35,352 bases of DNA from Chryseobacterium gleum (GTDB lineage: Bacteria > Bacteroidota > Bacteroidia > NS11-12g > UBA955), in the NCBI GenBank assembly GCA_945870885.1, contig CAMBTR010000005.1, positions 1 through 35,352 on the forward strand, read 5' to 3'. This document shows, piece after piece, positions 25,465-33,966 of this stretch (within the stretch, counting starts at the first letter, position 1; each line of letters begins with the position of its first letter). A program made the translations under genes and the position numbers. Under the pieces are notes generated by a model. That model saw only the letters and a program-made list of their open reading frames with translations. It searched no databases and had not been told where the DNA came from.

Positions 25465-27768
25465 ATGCAGCAAAGGCGTTCTACAGGGGGGGTGAAATTC
25501 TTAAACCAAACGATGGCCTTGCTTTTGTTGCTGCTGATCCCAGGCATAGTTTACGGCCAAGAAAATAGTTCGCCAAGGGAGGACAGTACAAAAGTAAATA
25601 GGGCCGACACAACAGACGTTGAATCGTTTGATGAAGTGTTGGTTTCATCGCAGCGTTTTGCGCAAAAAAGGAAGGATTCGCCACGACAAATTGAAGTGGT
25701 TAGTGCCAAGCGCTTGGCAGAATTGCAACCCGCTACTTTGGGTGACGCGTTGATCAATACAGGTCAGGTGTTTGTTCAAAAGAGTCAAATGGGTGGTAGT
25801 TCTCCTGTGTTAAGGGGTTTTGAAGCCTCTAGGGTACTCATGGTGATAGATGGCGTTCGTATGAATAATGCAACGTATCGTGCTGGTCACTTGCAAGACA
25901 TCATCACCATTGATCCATTTATTTTGGATCGGATAGAAGTGAATTTTGGTGCGGGTTCTACATTGTACGGCTCTGATGCTTTGGGCGGTGTACTTTACTT
26001 CAAAACGAAAGATGCTACCCTTGGAAAATTTGAGGTAAAACCCAATGCCGCGGTTCGATACTTGTCGGCGAGCAACTCTGTGATTGGAAACGCGGGGTTG
26101 AAGATTCAAAGTGAGAAAGTAGGACTGTTATTGTCGGCCACACGCAGTCAATTTGGCGATTTGCGCAGTGGGAGTAAAAATTACTCGGATTGGGATACTT
26201 TTGGATTGTTGTCTAAATATGTGACCCAAATCAATGGTCGCGATACGGTTTTGGTAAACGATGATCCCCAATTGCAGAAAGGGACTGGCTACTCTCAAAC
26301 GGACTTATTCGCCAAGGTATTTGCCAAAACAGGTAAAATCGAACATACTGTGAATTTTCAAAAGTCGATGTCTGATTTGATTCCTCGCTACGATCGTATG
26401 TCGCAGTTTGATAATGGCAAGCCCGTTTATGGTCGTTGGGATTACACGCCGCAGAATCGCAATTATCTATCGTACATCGCAAAAACGGGAAGTGTGGATC
26501 ACCATATTCGTTTGACGTTGGCTCAGCAGAGTACGGAAGTGGCGCGTGTGACCCGCAATTTTGGAAGTAAAACGGAGCGAACGCAGAAGGATGATGTAAC
26601 GATGAGAACGGTGAATTTGGATCGACATGATCAATTGAGCGAGTTGTTTACATTGAATTCGGGCATTGAGATGGTTTGGAATGATGTGACATCGGTGGGA
26701 ATCAATAAAAATATTTCCACGTTGGCGGAAACTGCAACAAAAGCGCGTTACAGCGATTCGGGTGCAACCACTCAGATGCATTCGGTTTTTGCGCAGGGAA
26801 TTTATCGCATCGCATCAACAGGGACAGTGATTCAGGGAGGATTGCGGGTTTCTAAGTATTCATTGGAGGCTTTGTATTCCAAGGCGAATCCATGGAAATT
26901 GCCCTACAGTTCGATTTCTTTTGCTTCAACCACGCCAAGTTTTGATTTGGGGCTTACGCAGCAGCTCAAGAAGGGATTATTGTTGAAGGCGAGTGTGAAT
27001 CAAGCATATCGCAATCCGAATGTGGACGATATGACCAAGGTGTTTGATAGCAAGCCCGGCGTAAAGTTGTTGGTGCCAAGTCCTGATTTGAAGGCCGAGC
27101 AGAGCACAACGCTGGATTTGGGGGTGTTATGGAGGAAGGATAGGTCATTTGCGTTTGAGGCGGGTGTTTTCAGTAGCGCGGTGAAGAATTTGTTATTGGA
27201 CCAGCTAGGTACGTTAGATGGTGCGGATTCTTTGATGTATGATGGTCGTTTGACGCCGGTTTATCAGATAAAGAACGTGGCGGTTGGGAATATATCTGGG
27301 ATGTATTTGAATGCGAAGTTTAGGTTGATGCGCGAATTGTGGTTTACGGGTTCGGTGACACAGACAAAGGGCGTTTATCTGTTGGATGGTGCGGCTGCGG
27401 AGCAGCCGCTGGATCACATTCCTCCAGTTTACGGTCAGGCCGCATTGCGCTGGAATGGCCAGGGTTGGTTTGTTGAAGGACAGTGTTTGTTTAATGGCAA
27501 AAAGAAGGCGGAGGATTATTCGAGCAGTGGGGAGGATAACCAGGACAAGCAGCCAGTAGGTTTGGCAGATATCAATGGCGATGGCAAGGCCGATGGATTC
27601 AATCCTGCATGGCAGTGTTGGAATTTGCGAGGGGGTTATCAGCATAAGTCGGGTTTAACAGCAAATATTGCGATTGAAAATTTATTGGATTTGCATTACC
27701 GATATTTTGCCAGTGGGATGAGTGCTGGGGGAAGAAGTGTAAATGTGAGTGTAGCGTATCAGTTTTAA
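25465..27768 (+). CDS. TonB-dependent outer-membrane receptor, haem/haemoglobin-receptor type
   Basis: This is a ligand-gated outer-membrane barrel energised by TonB-ExbB-ExbD. The 767-aa product has a signal peptide (core ALLLLLLIPGIVYG, cut near residue 31) and a TonB-box-like 'DEVLVSSQR' (about 56-64). A plug domain follows (about 60-182) with 'SSPVLRGFEASRVLMVIDGV' and 'YGSDALGGVLYF'. The barrel carries the receptor motif 'YRNPNVDDMTKVF' and ends '…VNVSVAYQF' with the terminal Phe of outer-membrane barrels. Plug wording resembles HmuR/TonB-haemoglobin receptors, but the ligand is an inference. Near residue 702 there is a DINGDGKADG loop like a calcium-binding motif. The start is ambiguous: ATG 25465 gives a long basic n-region, while GTG 25492 (after a G-run) gives MKFLNQTMALLLL, a more typical signal peptide. 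A strong terminator follows the gene. Confidence 0.92.
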   Translation: MQQRRSTGGVKFLNQTMALLLLLLIPGIVYGQENSSPREDSTKVNRADTTDVESFDEVLVSSQRFAQKRKDSPRQIEVVSAKRLAELQPATLGDALINTGQVFVQKSQMGGSSPVLRGFEASRVLMVIDGVRMNNATYRAGHLQDIITIDPFILDRIEVNFGAGSTLYGSDALGGVLYFKTKDATLGKFEVKPNAAVRYLSASNSVIGNAGLKIQSEKVGLLLSATRSQFGDLRSGSKNYSDWDTFGLLSKYVTQINGRDTVLVNDDPQLQKGTGYSQTDLFAKVFAKTGKIEHTVNFQKSMSDLIPRYDRMSQFDNGKPVYGRWDYTPQNRNYLSYIAKTGSVDHHIRLTLAQQSTEVARVTRNFGSKTERTQKDDVTMRTVNLDRHDQLSELFTLNSGIEMVWNDVTSVGINKNISTLAETATKARYSDSGATTQMHSVFAQGIYRIASTGTVIQGGLRVSKYSLEALYSKANPWKLPYSSISFASTTPSFDLGLTQQLKKGLLLKASVNQAYRNPNVDDMTKVFDSKPGVKLLVPSPDLKAEQSTTLDLGVLWRKDRSFAFEAGVFSSAVKNLLLDQLGTLDGADSLMYDGRLTPVYQIKNVAVGNISGMYLNAKFRLMRELWFTGSVTQTKGVYLLDGAAAEQPLDHIPPVYGQAALRWNGQGWFVEGQCLFNGKKKAEDYSSSGEDNQDKQPVGLADINGDGKADGFNPAWQCWNLRGGYQHKSGLTANIAIENLLDLHYRYFASGMSAGGRSVNVSVAYQF

Positions 27769-27822
27769 ACTCGGCTTTCAGGGATTTGCATCTATGTAAA
27801 GCCTAGATCAACGGATATGTCG

Positions 27823-27836
27823 GCCTGAATTCAGGC
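27823..27836. repeat. 14-bp perfect palindrome GCCTGAATTCAGGC
   Basis: This is a perfect palindrome in the 157-nt gap between the receptor and yebC, a few bases before the terminator hairpin. Its core CTGAATTCAG recurs at 29876-29885 in the gap before rpsL. Its function is unknown; it may be a binding site or chance. Confidence 0.4.
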
Positions 27837-27845
27837 TTAGTTAAC

Positions 27846-27882
27846 AAAAAGGGAGGGCGGCCGCAGGCCGCCCTCCCTTTTT
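27846..27882 (+). terminator. Perfect intrinsic terminator after the TonB receptor gene
   Basis: A 17-bp perfect stem (AAAAAGGGAGGGCGGCC and its complement) closes a 3-nt GCA loop and runs into a T-tract. The A-tract on the 5' side would allow function in both directions. It separates the receptor from yebC. Confidence 0.92.
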
Positions 27883-27884
27883 TC

Positions 27885-27916
27885 TTGACCACGTCCGCGG
27901 AGGTTTTGTATCTTTG
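27885..27916 (+). promoter_or_regulatory. Promoter of yebC (TTG-N21-TATCTTTG)
   Basis: TTG at 27885-27887 and TATCTTTG at 27909-27916 are 21 nt apart. The box ends 9 nt before the yebC ATG, giving a leader of only a few bases. It lies directly behind the terminator. Confidence 0.65.
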
Positions 27917-27925
27917 CATTTACTT

Positions 27926-28645
27926 ATGGGAAGGATTTTTGAAAAACGAAAGCATACCATGTTTGCTCGCTTCGATCGCATGGCAAAGCAATTTACCCGC
28001 ATCGGAAAAGAAATTGCCATCGCAGTAAAGCAAAGTGGACCCAATCCGGAAAATAATGCCAAGTTGCGCACAGTGATGCAAAACGCGAAGTCGGTCAATA
28101 TGCCGAAAGATCGCGTCGACGCTGCCATCAAACGTGCCAGCACCAAAGGAGATTCAGAAAATTACGAAGAAGTTCGCTTCGAAGGATATGCACCTCACGG
28201 CGTGGGTGTTTTGGTTGAAACGGCAACGGATAACAATACTAGAACCGTGGCCAACGTACGCATGCACTTCAATAAAGGCGGTGGAGCCATGGGCAAAACG
28301 GGTTCCCTCGATTTTATCTTCACCCGTAAAGGCGTTTTTAAAATCGAAAAGTCAAAATTGGGCAGCCGCGACCTGGATGAATTCGAATTTGAATTGATCG
28401 ATTTTGGTTTGGATGAGGTTGCTTTCGATGAAGAATTGGTATACGTGTATACTGATTTTACTGACTTCGGTACGATGCAAAAAGCCCTCGAAGATATTGG
28501 CATCGAATACAATACCGCCGAATTGCAATATGTCCCCAATACCTATGTGGATTTAACAGAGGAGCAAGCAAAAGAAGTCTTGGATCTAGTGGATCGCTTA
28601 GAGGGCGACGATGACGTGCAGAACGTTTACCACAATTTGAGGTAA
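27926..28645 (+). CDS. yebC: YebC/PmpR (TACO1) family protein
   Basis: YebC-family proteins were first described as DNA-binding regulators; later work links them to relief of ribosome stalling during translation. The 239-aa product begins MGRIFEKRKHTMFARFDRMA, the form common in Bacteroidota. It contains 'FTRIGKEIAIAVKQSGPNPE', 'NMPKDRVDAAIKRAS', 'YAPHGVGVLVETATDNNTRT' and 'GSLDFIFTRKGVF', and ends 'GDDDVQNVYHNLR', all expected for the family. The ORF track begins four codons upstream; the ATG at 27926 was chosen from the family N-terminus and because the promoter box overlaps the longer version. It stands alone on its strand, and its stop codon directly abuts the stop of the convergent DUF1573 gene. 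Confidence 0.96.
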   Translation: MGRIFEKRKHTMFARFDRMAKQFTRIGKEIAIAVKQSGPNPENNAKLRTVMQNAKSVNMPKDRVDAAIKRASTKGDSENYEEVRFEGYAPHGVGVLVETATDNNTRTVANVRMHFNKGGGAMGKTGSLDFIFTRKGVFKIEKSKLGSRDLDEFEFELIDFGLDEVAFDEELVYVYTDFTDFGTMQKALEDIGIEYNTAELQYVPNTYVDLTEEQAKEVLDLVDRLEGDDDVQNVYHNLR

Positions 28646-29788
28646 TTACTTGGGGCAAGTTTGGCACTGAATCACCTTTGCATCAAATACAGCTTTGATG
28701 GGAATGTTGCGTTCTGGTGAAACGGGGTCGTTACAAACAATCCAAATGTTGTAATTCGCATTACCCTTCTTTAATACGGTATCAAAGAAAACGCGGATTG
28801 GCATTTCCTCGCCGGGGGCTAAGGTCTTTTTATCAAACTTCAAAGTGATACAACCGCAGTCCTGCGTGATGTCGTGGATTTTCAATTCTGTCTTCCCCGT
28901 ATTTTTGAGATGGATGTCGGTGAATAGTAGGTCGCCCGCCTCTTTTTTGCCCCAGTTAATCTCTTTGACATCGACGTCTAATTTGGGTTGCTTGGCTAAT
29001 TGTTTGGCGTTCATCTTAGGGAAATACTGTCGACGTACATAGTTTACAACAATGCTATTAAAAAGAGCCGCGGGGTTGTCGGTGGTGTAAGGCAGTTCAA
29101 TGGCACCAAAGCCAAAGTGTGTGATTTTTGTTCCATCGATTTTGATTTTAAAGGTTCCAATTTCATTTGGCTCCAGGGCGGTGGGGTAGCTTAGTATTTT
29201 AATAAAAGCAGGAATCTGCGATGGATTGATGGGCTCAAAATTGGCAGTATAGGGCGTTTCGTTGGTGATGCGTATGGTTTGCGAGTCCTGCTGATTGTCT
29301 AATAGCTCTAAAAAAGAAAAACTAGGTGCACTGAACGATATTTTACCCATGTCGGGTATCACGGCAGCGTTTGGGTCGATTCGTGGCTTTAAAACCTCTC
29401 CCTCGATATCTAGGTGAACAAGCGAAGCGGTTACGGCATCGGAATAAACGGTGATTGATTTCTGAAACGACCCGATTCGATTGTTTGTTTCGAATCTCGC
29501 TTCGATGAAGCCTTTTCCTCCTGGAGGGATAGAATCACGGGTCCAATCGGGGGTGGTGCAACCGCAAGAAGTATGGACTTGTTGAATATGTAGCGGAGTG
29601 ACACCTATGTTGGTAAATGGAAACCGGTGGATGGCGTAGTGAATTGATTCTTCAATCTTGCCAAAATCATGTTTTGTATGGTCGAATTGGATCTCCGGAC
29701 CTTTCTTAATTGGAGTTGGATTTTGGGCGCCAATTTGGGTGCAAAAAAGTAGCGTTGGAATGAAAATGCGGAAGAATTTTGTGCTCAT
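28646..29788 (-). CDS. Exported DUF1573-repeat protein
   Basis: DUF1573 proteins are abundant in Bacteroidota, have an Ig-like (HYDIN/ASPM-type) fold and lack an assigned biochemical role. The 380-aa product has a signal peptide ending 'TQIGAQ' (about residue 22). At least two copies of the domain are visible. The first has 'HDFGKIEE' and 'HTSCGCTTPDW' with CGC at 75-77; the second has 'INWGKKEAGD' and 'TQDCGCITLKF' with CGC at 311-313. The C-terminus has a third cysteine pair, CQTCPK. The paired cysteines may form disulfides or bind metal after export, which is inference. The stretch between about 140 and 250 is another strand-rich, cysteine-free unit that may be a degenerate third copy. It is convergent with yebC with no gap. 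Confidence 0.9.
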   Translation of the reverse strand: MSTKFFRIFIPTLLFCTQIGAQNPTPIKKGPEIQFDHTKHDFGKIEESIHYAIHRFPFTNIGVTPLHIQQVHTSCGCTTPDWTRDSIPPGGKGFIEARFETNNRIGSFQKSITVYSDAVTASLVHLDIEGEVLKPRIDPNAAVIPDMGKISFSAPSFSFLELLDNQQDSQTIRITNETPYTANFEPINPSQIPAFIKILSYPTALEPNEIGTFKIKIDGTKITHFGFGAIELPYTTDNPAALFNSIVVNYVRRQYFPKMNAKQLAKQPKLDVDVKEINWGKKEAGDLLFTDIHLKNTGKTELKIHDITQDCGCITLKFDKKTLAPGEEMPIRVFFDTVLKKGNANYNIWIVCNDPVSPERNIPIKAVFDAKVIQCQTCPK

Positions 29789-29816
29789 TGGAGGTTTAGA
29801 ATGTGTTTTAAGTTGT

Positions 29817-29824
29817 CAAAAGTA
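29817..29824 (-). promoter_or_regulatory. Candidate -7 element (TACTTTTG) for the DUF1573 gene
   Basis: This is an exact TAnnTTTG match on the minus strand, 28 nt before the ATG. No TTG occurs at the normal distance upstream, so the call is tentative. Confidence 0.35.
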
Positions 29825-29977
29825 GTGCCAAAATGGGAGACGTTAAAAAAAAGATGAAAGTTGCCCGATGGGTTACTGAATTCAGCGTTTTAGGGCGGTG
29901 CAACCCTTAGAATGGCCCAAATTTGAAGGATATTTGGGTTTCTTTTGAATTCAGTGCTATATTTTTTTGACATGGTC

Positions 29978-30008
29978 TTGATTTTGACAAATAATAGGCG
30001 TAATTTTG
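29978..30008 (+). promoter_or_regulatory. Promoter of the rpsL operon (TTG-N20-TAATTTTG)
   Basis: TTG at 29978-29980 and TAATTTTG at 30001-30008 are 20 nt apart. The box ends 20 nt before the rpsL ATG, leaving a leader of about 15 nt. The rest of the 240-nt gap to the DUF1573 gene shows no other gene or clear hairpin. Confidence 0.65.
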
Positions 30009-30028
30009 CCGTCCTTTTTGGGAAAAAT

Positions 30029-30409
30029 ATGCCAACAATTCAACAGCTAATTAGAAAGGGACGGCAGGAAACTGTTTGGAAGAGCAAGTCACCTGCACTT
30101 GATTCTTGTCCGCAGCGCAGAGGTGTTTGTACCCGCGTATACACAACTACACCAAAGAAGCCGAATTCGGCTCTTCGTAAGGTAGCTCGTGTACGTTTGT
30201 CGAACGGAAAAGAAGTGAACGCCTACATTCCAGGTGAAGGCCACAACTTGCAAGAACACAGTATCGTTTTGGTACGTGGAGGCAGGGTGAAGGATTTGCC
30301 GGGTGTACGTTATCACATTGTACGAGGAGCATTGGATACTGCCGGAGTAGAAGGCCGTAACCAGCGCAGAAGTAAGTATGGCACAAAGAAACCAAAGGCT
30401 AAGAAATAA
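30029..30409 (+). CDS. rpsL: 30S ribosomal protein uS12
   Basis: uS12 sits at the decoding centre of the small subunit and affects accuracy. The 126-aa protein starts [20 protein letters not shown] and contains the invariant '[19 protein letters not shown]', '[10 protein letters not shown]' and '[17 protein letters not shown]'. The lysines at the two classical streptomycin-resistance positions (in PKKPN and GRVKDLP) are both wild type. The ORF track extends 28 codons upstream to 29945; this is rejected because that stretch covers the promoter and does not belong to uS12. It is the first gene of the str/S10 run and is 12 nt before rpsG. Confidence 0.98.
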   Translation: MPTIQQLIRKGRQETVWKSKSPALDSCPQRRGVCTRVYTTTPKKPNSALRKVARVRLSNGKEVNAYIPGEGHNLQEHSIVLVRGGRVKDLPGVRYHIVRGALDTAGVEGRNQRRSKYGTKKPKAKK

Positions 30410-30421
30410 TCACAATCAGTT

Positions 30422-30892
30422 ATGAGAAAGGCGCGCGCTAAAAAACGCATATTGTTACCCGATCCTAAGTTCAACGACGTAGTAGTTACTCGTTTTGTGA
30501 ACGGGATGATGTATGATGGTAAGAAATCATTGGCATACAACATTTTTTATTCAGCATTGGACTTGGTAGAAGCCAAAGCCACAGAGGAGCCAGGTATTGA
30601 GACCTTCCGCAAAGCGTTGAACAACGTAATGCCTACGGTTGAGGTTAAGGCACGTCGTGTTGGTGGTTCTACTTTCCAGATCCCTACAGAAGTTCAACCT
30701 CGCCGTCGTATGGCCGTTGGAATGAAGTGGATGATCGGATATGCTCGCAAGCGCAACGAAAAATCAATGGCTGAGAAATTGGCTGGTGAAATTTTGGCTG
30801 CATCGCGCAACGAAGGTTCTGCGGTGAAGAAGAAAGAAGATACACACAAAATGGCTGAAGCAAACAAAGCTTTCGCACACTTTAGGGTTTAA
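30422..30892 (+). CDS. rpsG: 30S ribosomal protein uS7
   Basis: uS7 binds the 3' major domain of 16S rRNA, nucleates head assembly and contacts the E-site tRNA. The 156-aa protein begins [20 protein letters not shown] and carries '[20 protein letters not shown]', '[19 protein letters not shown]' and '[11 protein letters not shown]', with the C-terminal '[16 protein letters not shown]'. Full length for the family. It lies between rpsL and fusA in the usual str order; the ATG has no Shine-Dalgarno sequence. Confidence 0.98.
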   Translation: MRKARAKKRILLPDPKFNDVVVTRFVNGMMYDGKKSLAYNIFYSALDLVEAKATEEPGIETFRKALNNVMPTVEVKARRVGGSTFQIPTEVQPRRRMAVGMKWMIGYARKRNEKSMAEKLAGEILAASRNEGSAVKKKEDTHKMAEANKAFAHFRV

Positions 30893-30909
30893 TAAGAGAA
30901 ATTAATAGC

Positions 30910-33012
30910 ATGTCACGCGATTTATCGTTTACAAGAAACATTGGTATTGCAGCCCACATTGATGCGGGTAAGACAACTACTACGGAGCGTATTCTTTACT
31001 ATGCTGGTGTAAACCACAAGATTGGTGAGGTACACGACGGAGCGGCTACCATGGACTGGATGGCTCAAGAGCAGGAGCGTGGTATTACCATTACTTCAGC
31101 GGCTACCACAGTTTTCTGGAAATACTTAGATAACAATTATCACATTAATATCATCGATACTCCAGGTCACGTAGATTTTACCGTTGAGGTGAATCGTTCT
31201 TTGCGTGTATTGGATGGTTTGGTGTTCTTGTTTAGTTCAGTTGATGGTGTAGAGCCTCAATCTGAGACAAACTGGCGTTTGGCTAATAACTACAACGTTG
31301 CTCGTATCGGATTCGTTAATAAAATGGATCGTGCCGGTGCGGATTTCTTAAATGTAGTAACACAAGTAAAAACGATGTTGGGTAGCAACGCAATTCCATT
31401 GCAGTTGCCCATCGGTGCGGAAGACAATTTCACAGGTGTTGTTGATTTGATCAACTTCCGTGGAATGGTTTGGAACGAGAAAGATCAAGGGATGACCTAT
31501 GAGACTATCGATATACCAGCTGATATGTTAGAGGAAGCGACAATGTGGAGAGAGAAGTTGTTGGAAGCTGTATCTGAGTATGATGATACATTGATGGAGA
31601 AATTCTTCGAAGATCCAACTTCAATTACTGAAAGAGAAATTTTGAATGCATTGCGTCCAGCAGTTATCGACATGAAAATTGTTCCGATGATGTGTGGATC
31701 TGCGTTTAAGAATAAGGGTGTACAAACAATGTTGGACATGGTGATGGAATTGATGCCGTCTCCAATCGACAAAGGGGGTGCAATCGGAACAAACCCAGAC
31801 ACAGGGGCTGAGTTGATCCGTAAGCCTGATTACAAAGAGCCTTTTGCCGCTTTGGCATTTAAGATTGCAACAGATCCTTACGTAGGTCGTTTGTGTTTCT
31901 TGCGTGCATATTCAGGTAAATTAGATGCTGGTTCTTATGTGTTGAACATGCGTACTGGAAACAAAGAGCGTATTTCACGTATCTTCCAAATGCATGCTAA
32001 CAAGCAGAACCCCATTGATTATTTGGGAGCGGGCGATATTGGAGCAGCAGTAGGTTTCAAAGACATCAAAACTGGTGATACATTGGTAGCTGAAGGCCAT
32101 CCAATCGTATTGGAATCAATGGTATTCCCTGAGCCAGTAATTGGTTTGGCTATCGAACCAAAAACCCAAGCAGATTCTGACAAGTTGGGCAACGCGTTGT
32201 CGAAGTTGGCTGAAGAAGATCCTACATTCCGTGTTCATTCAGATAAGGAAACTAGTCAGACCATCATCAGTGGTATGGGTGAATTACACTTGGAAATCAT
32301 TTTGGATCGTTTGAAGCGTGAATTCAAGGTTGAATGTAACCAAGGTGCGCCTCAAGTAACTTATAAAGAAGCAATTACTGCAGATTACACTCACCGTGAG
32401 ACATACAAGAAACAGACTGGTGGTCGTGGTAAATTTGCGGATATCCAATTCACTATTGGTCCAGCCGACGATACGTTCGTGGGTGAAGGTCTTCAGTGGG
32501 TGAATGATGTAGTGGGTGGTTCTATCCCTCGTGAATTCATTCCTTCAGTAGAAAAAGGTTTCAAAGCAGCCATGTCGAATGGTGTGTTGGCAGGTTATGC
32601 AATCGATCGCATGAAAGTGCGTTTGTTTGATGGTAGCTTCCACGCGGTGGATTCAGATTCATTGTCGTTTGAAGTTGCAGCGCGCAGCGGTTTCCGTGAA
32701 GCAGCCCGTCGTTGTAATCCAGTATTGTTGGAGCCCATCATGAAGTTGGAAGTAGTAACTCCTCACGAAAATAGTGGTGATGTTATGGGTGACTTGAACC
32801 GCCGTCGTGGTCAATTAGAAGGGATCGACGAGCGTGCAGGTGCTCAGATTGTTAAGGCAAAGGTGCCATTGAGTGAAATGTTCGGATATGTAACTACATT
32901 GAGAACGATCACTTCTGGCCGTGCAACGTCAACTATGGAATTCAGTCACTTTGCTGAAACTCCAAAGAGCATTGCAGATGAAGTATTGAAAAAAGCTAAC
33001 GCTACGAGTTAA
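30910..33012 (+). CDS. fusA: Translation elongation factor G
   Basis: EF-G is the GTPase that drives translocation and, with RRF, ribosome recycling. The 700-aa protein has the P-loop '[19 protein letters not shown]' (about residues 15-33), switch I '[12 protein letters not shown]', 'DTPGHVDFT' and '[10 protein letters not shown]' in the G domain. Domain III has '[19 protein letters not shown]', and domain IV '[14 protein letters not shown]' plus '[18 protein letters not shown]'. This is the canonical copy in the str operon, 17 nt after rpsG and 11 nt before rpsJ. No tuf gene follows it. Confidence 0.98.
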   Translation: MSRDLSFTRNIGIAAHIDAGKTTTTERILYYAGVNHKIGEVHDGAATMDWMAQEQERGITITSAATTVFWKYLDNNYHINIIDTPGHVDFTVEVNRSLRVLDGLVFLFSSVDGVEPQSETNWRLANNYNVARIGFVNKMDRAGADFLNVVTQVKTMLGSNAIPLQLPIGAEDNFTGVVDLINFRGMVWNEKDQGMTYETIDIPADMLEEATMWREKLLEAVSEYDDTLMEKFFEDPTSITEREILNALRPAVIDMKIVPMMCGSAFKNKGVQTMLDMVMELMPSPIDKGGAIGTNPDTGAELIRKPDYKEPFAALAFKIATDPYVGRLCFLRAYSGKLDAGSYVLNMRTGNKERISRIFQMHANKQNPIDYLGAGDIGAAVGFKDIKTGDTLVAEGHPIVLESMVFPEPVIGLAIEPKTQADSDKLGNALSKLAEEDPTFRVHSDKETSQTIISGMGELHLEIILDRLKREFKVECNQGAPQVTYKEAITADYTHRETYKKQTGGRGKFADIQFTIGPADDTFVGEGLQWVNDVVGGSIPREFIPSVEKGFKAAMSNGVLAGYAIDRMKVRLFDGSFHAVDSDSLSFEVAARSGFREAARRCNPVLLEPIMKLEVVTPHENSGDVMGDLNRRRGQLEGIDERAGAQIVKAKVPLSEMFGYVTTLRTITSGRATSTMEFSHFAETPKSIADEVLKKANATS

Positions 33013-33023
33013 TAAATTACAAA

Positions 33024-33332
33024 ATGGTAAGTCAAAAAATCAGAATTAAGCTCAAGTCTTTCGACCACAACCTTATCGACAAATCTGCCGAGAAGATTGT
33101 GAAGGCCGTGAAGACCACTGGGGTTGTGGTGAGTGGGCCAGTGCCGCTACCAACACGTAAAAGGATTTTTACAGTGTTGCGTTCACCTCACGTAAACAAA
33201 AAAGCTAGGGAGCAGTTTCAATACTGCACATACCAACGCTTGATCGACATTTTCAACGGTTCTACAAAGACGGTTGATGCGTTGATGAAGATTGAGTTGC
33301 CTAGTGGTGTTGAAGTTGAAATCAAATTGTAA
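33024..33332 (+). CDS. rpsJ: 30S ribosomal protein uS10
   Basis: uS10 is a small-subunit head protein, also known in some bacteria as the antitermination factor NusE. The 102-aa sequence [20 protein letters not shown] contains '[20 protein letters not shown]', '[15 protein letters not shown]' and '[18 protein letters not shown]'. It is the first gene of the S10 operon, here joined directly to fusA by 11 nt. Its stop codon overlaps an AGGAGG motif serving rplC. Confidence 0.98.
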   Translation: MVSQKIRIKLKSFDHNLIDKSAEKIVKAVKTTGVVVSGPVPLPTRKRIFTVLRSPHVNKKAREQFQYCTYQRLIDIFNGSTKTVDALMKIELPSGVEVEIKL

Positions 33333-33337
33333 GGAGG
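33332..33337 (+). promoter_or_regulatory. Shine-Dalgarno sequence AGGAGG before rplC
   Basis: AGGAGG overlaps the last base of the rpsJ stop codon (TAAGGAGGG) and lies 9 nt before the rplC ATG. Most genes in this window have no such motif, and Bacteroidota ribosomes generally do not use it. Confidence 0.7.
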
Positions 33338-33346
33338 GTAGTTGTT

Positions 33347-33964
33347 ATGAATGGAATTATTGGAAAAAAATTGGGTATGACCAGTATCTTTAACGAAGGC
33401 GGCAAGCGTTTGGCTTGTACTGTTGTTGAAGCTGGACCATGCGTAGTTACCCAGGTAAAGACAAAAGATACGGACGGTTACGAAGCTGTTCAATTGTCAT
33501 GGGGCGAAAAGAAAGACAAGCATACTTCTTCAGCAATGAAGGGTCACTTTACTAAATCAAACACTACTCCTAAGCGTGTAGTAATGGAATTCCGTGATGT
33601 TGAAACAGCTCCAGAGTTGGGTTCTATCATCGATGTGAGTTTGTTTGAGGCGGGCGAGTTTGTTAGCGTGGTTGGAAAAGCCAAAGGAAAAGGTTTTCAG
33701 GGTGTTGTAAAACGTCATGGTTTTGCGGGTGTGGGTGAAGCAACTCACGGTCAGCACAACCGTTTGCGTGCACCGGGATCTATTGGAGCTTGTTCATTCC
33801 CAGGTCGTGTATTCAAAGGAATGCGCATGGCGGGTAGAACAGGTGGACATCGCGTTAAGATCCAGAACTTGGAAGTGTTGAAAATAGATTCAGAAAGGAA
33901 CCTAATCGTCATCAAAGGTGCGATTCCAGGTTACAATGGTTCAACCGTAATAATTGAGCGTTAA
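33347..33964 (+). CDS. rplC: 50S ribosomal protein uL3
   Basis: uL3 binds near the start of 23S rRNA domain VI and reaches into the peptidyl transferase centre; it is an early assembly protein. The 205-aa protein begins [20 protein letters not shown] and has the long extension '[20 protein letters not shown]' followed by '[20 protein letters not shown]' and '[19 protein letters not shown]'. Normal length. It is unusual in this window for having a full AGGAGG ribosome binding site. The stop is 2 nt before the rplD start. Confidence 0.98.
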   Translation: MNGIIGKKLGMTSIFNEGGKRLACTVVEAGPCVVTQVKTKDTDGYEAVQLSWGEKKDKHTSSAMKGHFTKSNTTPKRVVMEFRDVETAPELGSIIDVSLFEAGEFVSVVGKAKGKGFQGVVKRHGFAGVGEATHGQHNRLRAPGSIGACSFPGRVFKGMRMAGRTGGHRVKIQNLEVLKIDSERNLIVIKGAIPGYNGSTVIIER

Positions 33965-33966
33965 TC

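Noticed and set aside
27214-27645. Minus-strand ORF of 143 aa opposite the TonB receptor
   Set aside because: Shadow of the receptor frame, with no family resemblance and no promoter.
29945-30028. N-terminal extension of rpsL in the ORF track
   Set aside because: The 28 extra residues do not belong to uS12, and the stretch contains the TTG-N20-TAATTTTG promoter.
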